Source of the DNA: Actinomadura craniellae | Lineage (GTDB): Bacteria > Actinomycetota > Actinomycetes > Streptosporangiales > Streptosporangiaceae | Reading direction: 5' to 3' | Length of the DNA: 64,000 nt | NCBI RefSeq assembly: GCF_003289645.1 | Contig: NZ_QLYX01000001.1 | Coordinates: 310,001 to 374,000, forward strand | In this document: positions 8,233 through 16,942 of the stretch, in pieces | How positions within the stretch are numbered: the stretch's first letter is position 1 | How the letters are laid out: each line of letters opens with the position of its first letter | Notes under the pieces: generated by a model | Databases searched by the model: none | Told to the model about the DNA's origin: nothing | The model's input: the letters and a program-made list of their open reading frames with translations, nothing else | Made by a program: the position numbers and the translations under genes

Positions 8233-9468
8233 GTGACGGCTGACCTCCCGCGCGTCGTCGTCGAGGAACCCTCGCTCAGCATCGCCCGCCCGCCCCGTTT
8301 CTGGGGCCCGCGCTTCGGCTGGCCGTTCGCGGTCACCGCCTGCGTCGCGCTGGTCGGCGCGGTGGCGCTGCTCGTCAACGCGCTCACACCGGTCGAGCAG
8401 GTCGTCACGGTCCGCGGCATCATGGCCTCCAAGCAGGACTTCTTCAACGACAGGGAAGTCCAGCGCTTATTGCTGGAGCACAACCTCCGCGTCGAAGTCA
8501 CCGCCCGCGGCTCGGGCGAAGTCGCCTACGAGGTGCTCACCCAGAAGACCGAGCACTACGACTTCGCCTTCCCCTCCGGGCAGCCGGCGGCCGACCTGAT
8601 CAGGAGCGAGCGCCGGAGGCGGGGCCTGCACACCCAGACGACGCGCCTGTTCACCAGCCCGATCGTGCTCGCCAGCTACCGGGAGTACGCCGAGACCCTG
8701 GTCGGGAACGGCGCCGCGAGCCGGCACTCGGGCGGGCCCGGCGGGGCGCTCTACTACACGCTGGACACGGCGAAGTTCGTCGAGCTGGGCAAGCAGGGCA
8801 GGACGTGGAACGACATCGGGATCGGTGACCACCCGAACCCGGACGGCACGAGCATCACGAACGGCAACCGCGTGCTCGCCCACAACTCCGGGGTGTGCCG
8901 GTCCAACTCCGGCGCCACGTACCTCGCCCTCGTCGCCTTCGTGGAGAACGGTGACGAGCCGGTACAGAGCGAGGCCGAGGTGGACCGGGTCGCCCGGGAC
9001 GTCCAGCCGCTCATCACCGCGCTCGGCATGCCGGAGTCGGGCCTGTGGCAGTTCTACGTCACCCCGGAGGGCAAGAGCCGGGGGCCGATCGTCGTGGTGT
9101 ACGAGCACCAGTTCTTCGCCTACCAGCAGGAGCACCGGCGCCGTACCGGGCGCACGGACACCGAGCGGGTGCTGCTCTACCCCAAGCAGGAGTTCCAGAC
9201 CGATCCGGAGTACATCTCGCTCCGCCCGGGCGCCGGTGAGCGGCTCGGCCGGCTGCTGCTCACCGACCCGGCGCTGCGCCGGCGCATGATGGAGCTCGGC
9301 TTCCGGGTCATCGACGACACCGACGCCACCGGGACCGCACGGCTCTTCCAGCTGCTGGTCAGCCGCGGCGTGCCGAAGCCCGACGGGCGCACCGACTACA
9401 CCCGCGCGGAGCTGCCGGAGCCGAACCTGCTGCAACGGCTGGTCGACACGGTCGGCAGGTGCCCCTGA
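8233..9468 (+). CDS. Membrane-anchored solute-binding-like protein
   Basis: A 411-residue protein with a short cytoplasmic N-terminus, one TM helix (about residues 34-56) and an extracytoplasmic part. That part resembles a type II periplasmic-binding fold (VTVRGIMASKQDFFNDREV, then HYDFAFPSGQPAADLI). No transport permease is nearby. The stop overlaps the start of the next gene (ATGA), so the two are translationally coupled. It is the first of three genes that form a membrane or extracellular cassette. I do not recognise a named family, and the function is unknown. Confidence 0.7.
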   Translation: MTADLPRVVVEEPSLSIARPPRFWGPRFGWPFAVTACVALVGAVALLVNALTPVEQVVTVRGIMASKQDFFNDREVQRLLLEHNLRVEVTARGSGEVAYEVLTQKTEHYDFAFPSGQPAADLIRSERRRRGLHTQTTRLFTSPIVLASYREYAETLVGNGAASRHSGGPGGALYYTLDTAKFVELGKQGRTWNDIGIGDHPNPDGTSITNGNRVLAHNSGVCRSNSGATYLALVAFVENGDEPVQSEAEVDRVARDVQPLITALGMPESGLWQFYVTPEGKSRGPIVVVYEHQFFAYQQEHRRRTGRTDTERVLLYPKQEFQTDPEYISLRPGAGERLGRLLLTDPALRRRMMELGFRVIDDTDATGTARLFQLLVSRGVPKPDGRTDYTRAELPEPNLLQRLVDTVGRCP

Positions 9469-11042
9469 TGCGGCGCCCGCCGCGCACGTTCGCCGGCCTC
9501 GTGGCCGGCGCGATGCTCGTGCTGGGCGCCGCGTGCACCTCGGCCGAGCCGGACACGACGCTGCGGGTACTGGCCAGCGACGAACTCGCCGACCTGCGCC
9601 CGCTGCTCGGCGAGCTCCGGCGGGACACCGGGATCGAGCTCGTGCTCGACTACCGGGGCACCGTGGACGCCTCTACCGCGCTCGCGAAGGGCGGTGACGA
9701 CCACGATCTCGCCTGGCTGTCCAACGACCGCTACCTGCAGCTCGAACTCCAGGAGCCGGGCGGGCGGCGGCTGCGGCCCCTGTCCACCCAGATCATGATG
9801 TCGCCGGTGGTCTTCGGCGCCCGGGCGGGGACCGCGGAGCGGCTGCGCCGCAACGCCCGGAACCCGAAGCTGTCCTGGGCGGACATCGCCGACGGCGCGG
9901 CCGAGGGGCTGGTGCGCTTCGGCATGGCCGACCCGCGCCATGCCGACAGCGGGCTCGCCGCCCTGGTGGGCGTGGCCACCGCGGCCGCCGGCACCGGCGG
10001 CGCGCTGCGGCCGCAGGACATCACCTGTGACCGGCTGCGCGGGCTGTTCTCCGGCCAGACGCTCACCGCGGCGTCGTCGAGCAAGCTCATCGATGCGTTC
10101 GTAGCGGATCAGGGCGAAGCCGACGCGCTGATCGGGTACGAGTCGACGCTCCTGTCCCTCAACGCGAGCGGGAGGCTGCGCGAGCCGCTGGAGATCGTCT
10201 ACCCCGAGGACGGCATCGTGCTGTCCGAGTACCCGCTGCTGCTGCTCGACCCGTCGCGCCGTGCCGCGTACGACAAGGTCGTGGCCTGGCTGACCCGCAC
10301 GGACACCCAGCGGAAGATCATGCAGCGGACGCTGCGCCGCCCCGTGAACCCCGGTGTGCCCCGCGACCCGCGGCTGCGCACGGAGATCGGCAACGCGCTG
10401 TACTTCCCGGACCGGCCCGAAGTCGTCGATCGGCTGCTGGCCGACTACGACCCGCGCGCGAGGCCACCGGGCCAGGTGATCTTCGTGCTCGACTACTCCG
10501 GGTCCATGCGGGGCGCGCGGGTCGAGGCGCTGCGGTCCACGTTCGAGGGGCTCGGCGGTGCGGACGGCTCGTCCACCGGCAGGTTCGTGCGGTTCTACCG
10601 GGGCGAGCGGCTCATCCTGATCCGCTTCGGCGGGGGTGTCCGGGCGGAGCGCGGCTTCACCATCGCCGGCCCCGGCGACGCCGAGGCCGTGCGCGGCTTC
10701 CTCGCGACCGAGGAGTTCGACCGGAGCACCGCCGTGTGGTCCGCGCTCGACCACGCGTACGGGCTCGCCGGCGAGCTGAAGCGCGCCGCCCCGGGCCGGC
10801 CGGTGACCATCGTGCTGATGACCGACGGCCTGAACAACGCCGGCATCGGGCTGGCGGAGTTCCTCCGCCGGTACCGGGCCCTGGCGCCGGCGGCCAGGGC
10901 CGTGCACACCTACACCATCCGCTTCGGCGAAGCCGACCCGGCCGAACTGGATCGGGCGGCGAAGGCGACCGGTGGCCGCATGGTGGACGCCAACGCGTCC
11001 TCGCTGGCCCGGGCCTTCAAAGAGATCCGTGGTTGTCGCTGA
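9468..11042 (+). CDS. Lipoprotein with solute-binding and VWA domains
   Basis: A predicted lipoprotein; the signal ends LVLGAAC with Cys near 23. Residues of about 30-310 form a type II solute-binding-like domain (LRVLASDELADLRPLL). A von Willebrand A domain follows, with the MIDAS motif DYSGS near 342-346 and LMTDG near 451-454. VWA domains bind protein partners through Mg2+, so this looks like a sensor or scaffold on the outer face of the membrane and not a simple transporter subunit. ATG 9468 overlaps the previous stop; an earlier in-frame start would shift the signal peptide. The cognate substrate is unknown. Confidence 0.8.
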   Translation: MRRPPRTFAGLVAGAMLVLGAACTSAEPDTTLRVLASDELADLRPLLGELRRDTGIELVLDYRGTVDASTALAKGGDDHDLAWLSNDRYLQLELQEPGGRRLRPLSTQIMMSPVVFGARAGTAERLRRNARNPKLSWADIADGAAEGLVRFGMADPRHADSGLAALVGVATAAAGTGGALRPQDITCDRLRGLFSGQTLTAASSSKLIDAFVADQGEADALIGYESTLLSLNASGRLREPLEIVYPEDGIVLSEYPLLLLDPSRRAAYDKVVAWLTRTDTQRKIMQRTLRRPVNPGVPRDPRLRTEIGNALYFPDRPEVVDRLLADYDPRARPPGQVIFVLDYSGSMRGARVEALRSTFEGLGGADGSSTGRFVRFYRGERLILIRFGGGVRAERGFTIAGPGDAEAVRGFLATEEFDRSTAVWSALDHAYGLAGELKRAAPGRPVTIVLMTDGLNNAGIGLAEFLRRYRALAPAARAVHTYTIRFGEADPAELDRAAKATGGRMVDANASSLARAFKEIRGCR

Positions 11043-11057
11043 CCCCAGGAGGTACGG

Positions 11058-11813
11058 ATGCTGTGGCTGGGACTGATGACCGGCGGGGCCGCCGTTGTCG
11101 CGGGAGCGCTCTGCTACGCGTACATGATCACCGTGCGCCGGCACAGGTCGGCCTGGGCGGGCCGGCAGAAGCCGGGGATCTGCTTCTACCTCGACGAGGA
11201 CAACGTCATGGACCTCTACCTGCAGGAGGAGTACCCGGACCTGCAACGCGAGGTCGAGGAGACGATCAGCCGCAGCACCGGTGCGGAGCTGCAGGTCCGG
11301 CCCGCTCCGGTGCGGGCGGGTGTGACGGCCGCGGCGGGCAGGGAGCAGGTCATCAGGTACATCAAGGACGAGGGGCCGATCACGGTCATCGGGCGCATCA
11401 TCCGCGCCCTCGATGACGCGAACGACATCGTGTACGTCAACCTCTACAACCGCACGATCGGGCCGAACATCGGCCTGGACCGGGCGCTGGCGTGGACCCA
11501 CGGCCCCGGGGCCGGGCGGGTGCGCGCGGCCCGGCTGCGGGAGCTCGACCCGTCGGCCTTCGTCTCGGTCACGGGACGGTTCAGGGTCACGGACAGGTCC
11601 GAGACGACGACCACGTTCTCCGCCCCGTACGGCGATCCCACGGAGTTCTCCGGCGACCTGCCGAAGGTCAGCGTCACCTGCGTCACCGCCCAGCTGCGCC
11701 GCGACGACGTGGCCGACGGCCCGTTCCCCGCGCGCTGCCTCGGCAAGATCAAGCACTGGGACCCCGACACCCGGCAACTGGTGATCTCTCCGGTCCTCGC
11801 CATCTTCCAATGA
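11058..11813 (+). CDS. Single-TM protein of the solute-binding/VWA cassette
   Basis: A 251-residue protein with one N-terminal TM helix (LGLMTGGAAVVAGALCYAYMI) and a soluble domain with no motif I can name. The soluble part has a regular alpha/beta pattern (ICFYLDEDNVMDLYLQ, VIGRIIRALDDANDIVYVNLY). It starts 15 bp after the VWA gene behind CAGGAGG, so it belongs to the same operon. It may be the partner that the VWA domain touches, but that is inference from context only. Confidence 0.65.
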   Translation: MLWLGLMTGGAAVVAGALCYAYMITVRRHRSAWAGRQKPGICFYLDEDNVMDLYLQEEYPDLQREVEETISRSTGAELQVRPAPVRAGVTAAAGREQVIRYIKDEGPITVIGRIIRALDDANDIVYVNLYNRTIGPNIGLDRALAWTHGPGAGRVRAARLRELDPSAFVSVTGRFRVTDRSETTTTFSAPYGDPTEFSGDLPKVSVTCVTAQLRRDDVADGPFPARCLGKIKHWDPDTRQLVISPVLAIFQ

Positions 11814-11935
11814 CGTCCCGGCGCCGTCCGTGCTCCGGGGGAAGCCAGACCGGACGGGCGGCGGAGACCAGCCCGGACCACGCCCTCGACGGGACGCTCG
11901 AACCCCTTGATACCGGGCCGGACCGGCATGGCAGG

Positions 11936-12529
11936 ATGTCCGGTGACATGGCCCCCTCGATGCCCCCCTCGCCCCCGCTCCGTCTGGTGCGCGCCGCGGT
12001 CTTCTCGGCCGTGTGCGTGATCCTGACGTCCCTGGGGCACCTGGTGGCCTCCGGGCAGCCGATGGCGCCGTGGGCGATCGGGCTGGGGTTCGCCGGGGTG
12101 CTGGGCTTCGCGCTGGTCCTGGCCGGGCACGAGCGGTCGCTCGCGACGATCACGGGCGGGTTGCTGCTGGGGCAGTTCGCGCTGCACGCGCTGTTCGTCG
12201 CCGGGCACGCCCATCACGCCGGTCATCAGGCGGTCGTCCAGGACGGCGGTACCGGCCCGGAGATGATGGCCGTGCACCTGCTGGCCGCGGTGGCGTCCGC
12301 GTGGTGGCTGCGCCGCGGGGAACGCCGCGCCTGGTGGCTGGCCCGGCTGGCGGCCCACCTGCTGGCCGTCCCGTTCTCGCTGGTCTTCAGCGTGCTCGGC
12401 CCCCCGGTGCGGGGGGTCGCCGCGGCACCGCCGGCCCCGCCGATCGCGCCGCCGGTCAGCAACGTGCTGCGGTACGTCCTGGTGCTGAGGGGTCCGCCGG
12501 TTCGCTCTCCGGCGCTCGGCTGCGGCTGA
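11936..12529 (+). CDS. Small integral membrane protein
   Basis: About 197 residues with at least four hydrophobic helices (for example LVRAAVFSAVCVILTSLGHL and WAIGLGFAGVLGFALVLAG). A His-rich loop reads AGHAHHAGHQ. It sits directly upstream of a PCu(A)C copper chaperone gene and a DyP peroxidase. The His loop and context suggest metal handling, but no family is recognised. ATG 11936 and ATG 11948 are both possible starts. Confidence 0.65.
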   Translation: MSGDMAPSMPPSPPLRLVRAAVFSAVCVILTSLGHLVASGQPMAPWAIGLGFAGVLGFALVLAGHERSLATITGGLLLGQFALHALFVAGHAHHAGHQAVVQDGGTGPEMMAVHLLAAVASAWWLRRGERRAWWLARLAAHLLAVPFSLVFSVLGPPVRGVAAAPPAPPIAPPVSNVLRYVLVLRGPPVRSPALGCG

Positions 12530-12543
12530 GCGCTCACCTCGCA

Positions 12544-12563
12544 GGCGGCCCGTCCGGGCCGCC
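12544..12563 (+). terminator. Hairpin between membrane protein and PCu(A)C gene
   Basis: GGCGGCCCG, loop TC, CGGGCCGCC, followed by TTCCTCC. A second GC stem (GCCCCGCG/CGCGGGGC, about 12571-12589) follows at once. It may end transcription of the upstream gene or attenuate the downstream one. Confidence 0.45.
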
Positions 12564-12622
12564 TTCCTCCGCCCCGCGCCGCGCGGGGCGGCCGAGAGCG
12601 TTCGCAGAATCCGGAGTACCCC

Positions 12623-13156
12623 ATGTCATCACGTGCCGTTTTCTCCCGCACCGCCCAGTTCGTTGCCGCCGTGGCCCTCGGGGCGGCGGCCCTCACCGGG
12701 TGCGGAAACGACAGCGACGGCGGGACCGCCGCCCCGGCGAGCACCCCCGCGAGCACCCCCGCCGCACCACTGACGATCACCGACCCGTGGGTCAAGACCG
12801 CGGACGAGGGCATGACCGCCGCGTTCGGCACCCTGACCAACACCACCGGCGCGGAGCTCACCATCGTGTCCGGCGCCACCCCGGCCTCCCCGAAGGTCGA
12901 GCTGCACGAGGTCGCCGGCACCGGCGGCGAGATGAAGATGCGGCCCAGGGAGGGCGGGTTCACCATCCCCGCCGGCGGCAGGCTCGAACTCAAGCCCGGC
13001 GGTTTCCACATCATGCTCATGGGCGTCACCAAGCCGATCAAGCCGGGTGACCAGGTCGCGTTCACCCTCACCCTCAAGGACGGGACCACCTTCCCCTTCA
13101 CCGCCCTCGGCAAGGCGTTCAAGGGCGGGAACGAGAAGTACGTCCCGGGCCACTGA
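12623..13156 (+). CDS. PCu(A)C copper chaperone lipoprotein
   Basis: An extracytoplasmic copper chaperone that delivers Cu(I), typically to cytochrome oxidase. The lipobox is AALTGC. A Ser/Thr/Pro/Ala linker (PASTPASTPAAP) precedes the conserved copper fold. The ligand pattern is visible: ELHEVAGTGGEMKMRP, then GGFHIMLMG about 30 residues later. These provide His and Met ligands in the H-x10-M...H-x-M arrangement. Its stop overlaps the ATG of the DyP peroxidase gene. The two are translationally coupled, which suggests a joint role at the membrane in copper or haem-peroxidase metabolism. Confidence 0.9.
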   Translation: MSSRAVFSRTAQFVAAVALGAAALTGCGNDSDGGTAAPASTPASTPAAPLTITDPWVKTADEGMTAAFGTLTNTTGAELTIVSGATPASPKVELHEVAGTGGEMKMRPREGGFTIPAGGRLELKPGGFHIMLMGVTKPIKPGDQVAFTLTLKDGTTFPFTALGKAFKGGNEKYVPGH

Positions 13157-14352
13157 TGGCCGAGCGCAAAGTGAGCCGGCGCGGGCTGCTCACCGGCGGC
13201 GCGGCCGCCGCCGGTGGGCTCGCCGCCGGCGGCTACGCCATCCGGCGATCCACCGAGCCGGCCGGGCCGTCCGGGCCGCCGGCGCTGCGCGCCGGCGGCC
13301 CGGCGCCGGCCGTCGAGCCGTTCCACGGCGTGCACCAGGCGGGCATCGCGACACCGCCCCAGACCTACGCGGCGTTCGTCGGCCTCGACCTGCGGCCCGG
13401 CACCTCCCGCGAGGCGCTGGGCCGGCTGATGCGGTTGCTGACCGACGACGCCCGCCGTCTCACGGCGGGCCGGGCCGGCCTCGCGGACGCCCAACCCGAA
13501 CTGGCCGATCTCCCGGCCAGGCTGACCGTCACCTTCGGTTTTGGGCCGGGCCTGTTCGAGGCCGCGAAGCTGGAGCGGTCGCGGCCCGGCACCGAGCTGC
13601 CCCGGTTCCGCATCGACCGGCTGGAGGACCGGTGGAGCGGCGGCGACCTCCTCGTCCAGCTGTGCGCCGACGACGGCGTCACGCTCGCCCACGCGCTGCG
13701 GCTGATCGTCAAGGACGCCCGCGACTTCGGGACCGTACGGTGGACGCAGCGCGGTTTCCGCCGCGCGGCCCAGCCGCAGGGCCAGACGCAGCGCAACCTG
13801 ATGGGCCAGCTCGACGGCACCGTCCAGCCCCCCGACCTCGACAGGTCCGTGTGGATCCGGGACGGCCCCGGCTGGCTGCGCGGCGGCACCCTCATGGTGC
13901 TGCGCCGGATCAGTATGGACCTGGAGAAGTGGGACGAGGCCGACGAGGGCGCCAAGGAGTTCGCGATGGGCCGCCGGATCAAGGACGGCTCTCCCCTCAC
14001 CGGACGCGCCGAACACGACGACCCCGACCTGACGGCGGTCGACCGGCTGGGGTTCCCGGTCATCTCCGAGGTCGCCCACGTCCGGCTGTCGCGGGCCGCC
14101 GACCCGTCCCTGCGGATCCTCCGCCGCGGCTACAACTACGACGAGGCCATCGACGTCGACGGCGTCAGCGACTCCGGGCTGCTGTTCGTCTCCTACCAGG
14201 CCGACCTCGCCCGGCAGTTCGTCCCGATCCAGCGGCGCCTCGCCGAGACCGACCAGCTCAACCTGTGGACGACCCCCATCGGCTCGGCCGTCTTCGTCCT
14301 CCCGCCGGGCTGCGGCCCGGGCGGCTGGATCGGAGAGACCCTCCTCGGCTGA
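13156..14352 (+). CDS. Tat-exported DyP-type haem peroxidase
   Basis: A haem peroxidase of the DyP family with a twin-arginine leader (KVSRRGLLTGGAAAAGG). The catalytic GXXDG motif appears as GQLDG within RNLMGQLDGTVQP. The proximal haem His is in SEVAHVRLS. RGYNYDE and GLLFVSYQADL near the end are also conserved. At 398 residues it is close to EfeB/TatA-type members. It is coupled by an ATGA overlap to a copper chaperone gene, not to the EfeUO iron-uptake genes usually paired with EfeB. The terminator region follows at 14370-14466. Confidence 0.92.
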   Translation: MAERKVSRRGLLTGGAAAAGGLAAGGYAIRRSTEPAGPSGPPALRAGGPAPAVEPFHGVHQAGIATPPQTYAAFVGLDLRPGTSREALGRLMRLLTDDARRLTAGRAGLADAQPELADLPARLTVTFGFGPGLFEAAKLERSRPGTELPRFRIDRLEDRWSGGDLLVQLCADDGVTLAHALRLIVKDARDFGTVRWTQRGFRRAAQPQGQTQRNLMGQLDGTVQPPDLDRSVWIRDGPGWLRGGTLMVLRRISMDLEKWDEADEGAKEFAMGRRIKDGSPLTGRAEHDDPDLTAVDRLGFPVISEVAHVRLSRAADPSLRILRRGYNYDEAIDVDGVSDSGLLFVSYQADLARQFVPIQRRLAETDQLNLWTTPIGSAVFVLPPGCGPGGWIGETLLG

Positions 14353-14369
14353 GCCCCGATACCCGCGCC

Positions 14370-14466
14370 CATCGGGCATCACCTCGTGGTGTCCGATGCG
14401 GCGTGTGGAGCTTGGTGGTGCGCCGGGGGATCTCGCTGGCGCCACTGAACCCGGCGCACCACCAAG
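14370..14466. terminator. Two hairpins in the convergent DyP/def gap
   Basis: The first stem, 14370-14398, pairs CATCGGGCATCAC with GTGGTGTCCGATG around CTC, with two mismatches. The second has perfect 17-bp arms, CTTGGTGGTGCGCCGGG (14411-14427) and its complement (14450-14466), around a 22-nt loop. The 290-bp gap between convergent genes is where a bidirectional terminator is expected. The remaining part, up to 14642, shows nothing else. Confidence 0.6.
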
Positions 14467-14642
14467 ACTGACCTCGGGCCATGCCCGGCGGAGCTGTGTA
14501 CGAGCCGGTCGCCGTGTGATCCTGGTCCTCGGGTCAAGAGGTGATCGCAGGCCGGCCGGTACCGGGCTCGCCACCATTAACGCCCGCAGGCGGCTTCACC
14601 CGCGGCTCGAAGGCGGCCTGGGGACGAGGACCGGATCCGGCG

Positions 14643-15194
14643 TCACCTCGCGCCCGCGGGACCGGGCGGGAAGGCGGCCGCCCGGTGGGTTGCGAAGTCG
14701 GAGAGGACCTGTTCGCGGGTGCGGGCGTTCAGGTGGTCGACGTAGAGGCGGCCGTCGAGGTGGTCGGTCTCGTGTTGCAGGCAGCGGGCGAGCAGGCCTG
14801 TCCCGGTGACGGTGACCGGGGCGCCGGTGAGGTCGAAGCCGTGGCAGCGGGCGCGGTCGGGGCGGGGGACGGCGGCGCGGGCGCCGGGAACGGACAGGCA
14901 GCCCTCCTCGCTGTCGTCGAGTTCGCGGTCGGGGCCGGCGGGGAGTTCGAGGGTGGGGTTGACGATGACGCCCTTGACGTAGGTGTCGCCGGCGTCGGGG
15001 CAGTCGTAGACGAACACCCGCAGGTCGACCCCGATCTGGTTGGCGGCCAGGCCGACGCCCTGCGCGGCGTACATGCTGGCGAACATGTCCTCGGTGAGCC
15101 GGGCGAGGTCGGCGTCGAAACGTTCGACCGGCCGGCAGGGCCGGTGCAGCACCGGTGTGCCGACGAGGGTGATGGGGCGGGCGACGCCGGTCAT
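14643..15194 (-). CDS. def: Peptide deformylase
   Basis: Removes the formyl group from nascent protein N-termini, using Fe2+ or Zn2+. All three signature motifs are present: GVGLAANQIG, EEGCLSVPG (metal Cys) and QHETDHLDG (metal His pair and catalytic Glu). The length of 183 is typical. Actinomycetes often carry more than one def gene. This one stands alone, with no fmt neighbour, so it may be an accessory copy. An AGGAG ribosome site lies just before the ATG. Confidence 0.96.
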   Translation of the reverse strand: MTGVARPITLVGTPVLHRPCRPVERFDADLARLTEDMFASMYAAQGVGLAANQIGVDLRVFVYDCPDAGDTYVKGVIVNPTLELPAGPDRELDDSEEGCLSVPGARAAVPRPDRARCHGFDLTGAPVTVTGTGLLARCLQHETDHLDGRLYVDHLNARTREQVLSDFATHRAAAFPPGPAGAR

Positions 15195-15299
15195 GCCTGT
15201 ACCTCTCCTGCGGGGTGAAGCGCTGCGTGGGTGAGCGGGCCGGTGGCGGAGGCCCGGAAAGCCGGCCCGGACATCGCGCAGGACGGCCCGCCAAGTTAC

Positions 15300-15314
15300 T
15301 GCAACTAAGTTGCA
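15300..15314. promoter_or_regulatory. 15-bp palindrome in def/GNAT divergent gap
   Basis: TGCAACTAAGTTGCA, perfect 7-bp arms around A, in an AT-rich patch (with TACATATAGCATGC beside it). It is placed 106 bp from the def start and 58 bp from the GNAT start. It looks like an operator within a divergent promoter; the regulator is unknown. Confidence 0.5.
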
Positions 15315-15371
15315 ACTACATATAGCATGCGATTAGTCGCCAGAGGGTGCGCGCGGACACGGGAGCCCCCC

Positions 15372-15956
15372 ATGGATCGTTCACCAGGCCTCGAACTCCG
15401 TTCCTGGCACGGGCACGCCGTGCTGGAGGTGGCGGACACCCTCACCGGGCTGTACCGGGCGGCGTTCTGCGCGCCACCGTGGAACGAGCCTCCGGTCAGG
15501 GCGGTGATGTTCCGCGGCCGGCTGGTCACCGATGCCGAACGTCCCGGGTTCGTCGCCGTGACCGCGTGCCGGGAAGGCGTCCCCGTCGGATTCGGGACCG
15601 CGTGGACGACGCGGTCCCCGTTCCCCACCGATCGCCGCTACCCGGACATCACCGCGCGGCTGGGCGCCGAACGGGTGACGACCTGGCTGATCGGGAGCCA
15701 GGAGATCGACGAACTGGCCGTCAGCCCCGGCGCCCAGGGCCTCGGGGTGGGGACGGCGCTGCTGGAGACGTTGACCGCGTTCGCCGGCCGGGCCGGGAGC
15801 TGGCTGCTGACGTCCACCGCCTCGCCGCACACCGTGCCCTTCTACCGGGCCTGCGGCTGGCACCAGATCACCCGGATCACCGCGCACCCGTCCCTCGCGG
15901 TGTTCCTGTCTCCCGCGCACCCCGCCGGGCCGGCGCGGACGGGAGGCACGCGATGA
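15372..15956 (+). CDS. GNAT-family N-acetyltransferase
   Basis: An acetyl-CoA-dependent acyltransferase. The acetyl-CoA loop is in IDELAVSPGAQGLGVGTALL, and FYRACGWHQI matches the family's final strand. The substrate is unknown. ATG 15372 is chosen because GGGAG precedes it by 6 bases; an upstream ATG at 15327 lies in the promoter region. The stop overlaps the next gene (ATGA), coupling it to a zinc-finger DNA-binding protein. Confidence 0.85.
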   Translation: MDRSPGLELRSWHGHAVLEVADTLTGLYRAAFCAPPWNEPPVRAVMFRGRLVTDAERPGFVAVTACREGVPVGFGTAWTTRSPFPTDRRYPDITARLGAERVTTWLIGSQEIDELAVSPGAQGLGVGTALLETLTAFAGRAGSWLLTSTASPHTVPFYRACGWHQITRITAHPSLAVFLSPAHPAGPARTGGTR

Positions 15957-16747
15957 CGGCCGGCGAGGTGCCGGTCCCCGCCGGCCTGCACGCCCCGTAC
16001 GGCAGGTTGGTCCGGGACGAGCAGTCCGATCTGGTGCTGTGCCATCTGTGCGGGCGCTGGTTCCGGGCGCTGGGCTCCCACGTGAAGGCCCACGGGCTCA
16101 GCGCCGACGAGTACCGGGCCGCCTTCGGTCTCTACCAGACCAGGGCGCTGGCCTCGGGGGAGGTGTCCAGGGCACGGGCCGAGATCCAGCGGGCCCGCTA
16201 CCGCGACTCCGCGGACACCCGCCGGAACATGGCGGCCGGTCAGGTCATGGCCGGGTCGGGGCGGCTGACCCTGCTGGCCGCGGACGCGCGCCGCACCCGC
16301 CGCCCGGCCGCGCAGAACACCGACGAGCAGCGGTCCCGGCTCGCCGCGGGCCGCCGGACCATGGCGGAGTCGCGGGAGCGGCAGCTCGACGAGACGGTCG
16401 CCCGGCTGGGGTTCGCCGACCTGGAATCCTGCCTGCGCGGGCTGTACCAGCAACGGCAACTGGACCTCGACACCGTCCGCGCCGAACTGGGCATCGGCCG
16501 CGAACGGCTGCGTTCACTGCTCGCGGCCCACGGCATCGAGCCGCGCCGGCAGGGCGCCAACACCCGGGCCGGGCGCACGTCGCGCGCCCGGCTCAACGAC
16601 GCCGAAGCCGCCGCGCGGGTGGGCGCCGCCGACCTGCACCGGTGGCTGGTCGAGCGGCGCCGGGAGGGGTGGACGCTGGCCCGGCTCGCCGACGCCGTCG
16701 GGCACAGCGTCCCGTGGGTCAGCGCGCGGCTTCGCCGGCCGGACTGA
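15953..16747 (+). CDS. MucR/Ros-like zinc-finger DNA-binding protein
   Basis: A 264-residue protein. The N-terminal LCHLCGRWFRALGSHVKAHG gives Cys30, Cys33, His43 and His47, a C2H2 zinc site of the Ros/MucR type. It is followed by LSADEYRAAFGL, the usual extension. The C-terminal half holds two further helix-turn-helix-like stretches (TVRAELGIGRERLRSLL and LARLADAVGHSVPWVSARL). It is likely a regulator or DNA-binding factor, coupled to the GNAT gene by a 4-bp overlap. The target sites are unknown. Confidence 0.75.
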   Translation: MTAGEVPVPAGLHAPYGRLVRDEQSDLVLCHLCGRWFRALGSHVKAHGLSADEYRAAFGLYQTRALASGEVSRARAEIQRARYRDSADTRRNMAAGQVMAGSGRLTLLAADARRTRRPAAQNTDEQRSRLAAGRRTMAESRERQLDETVARLGFADLESCLRGLYQQRQLDLDTVRAELGIGRERLRSLLAAHGIEPRRQGANTRAGRTSRARLNDAEAAARVGAADLHRWLVERRREGWTLARLADAVGHSVPWVSARLRRPD

Positions 16748-16942
16748 TGCCGTCCCGGGACCACACCGAGGGGTTCCGGAGGCGACATGAGCCGAGGGCG
16801 CCTGACCGCCCGGCACGAGGATCGCGGCGGCCGGCCTTCCGATGCGGTTCCGCCACGTGGCCGTCGCGCCCTTCCTGGGCATGGACTGCCGTGGGGGACC
16901 GGCCGGGTGGTCGTGACCAGTCGTTGCAGGGGAGGCCGCACC

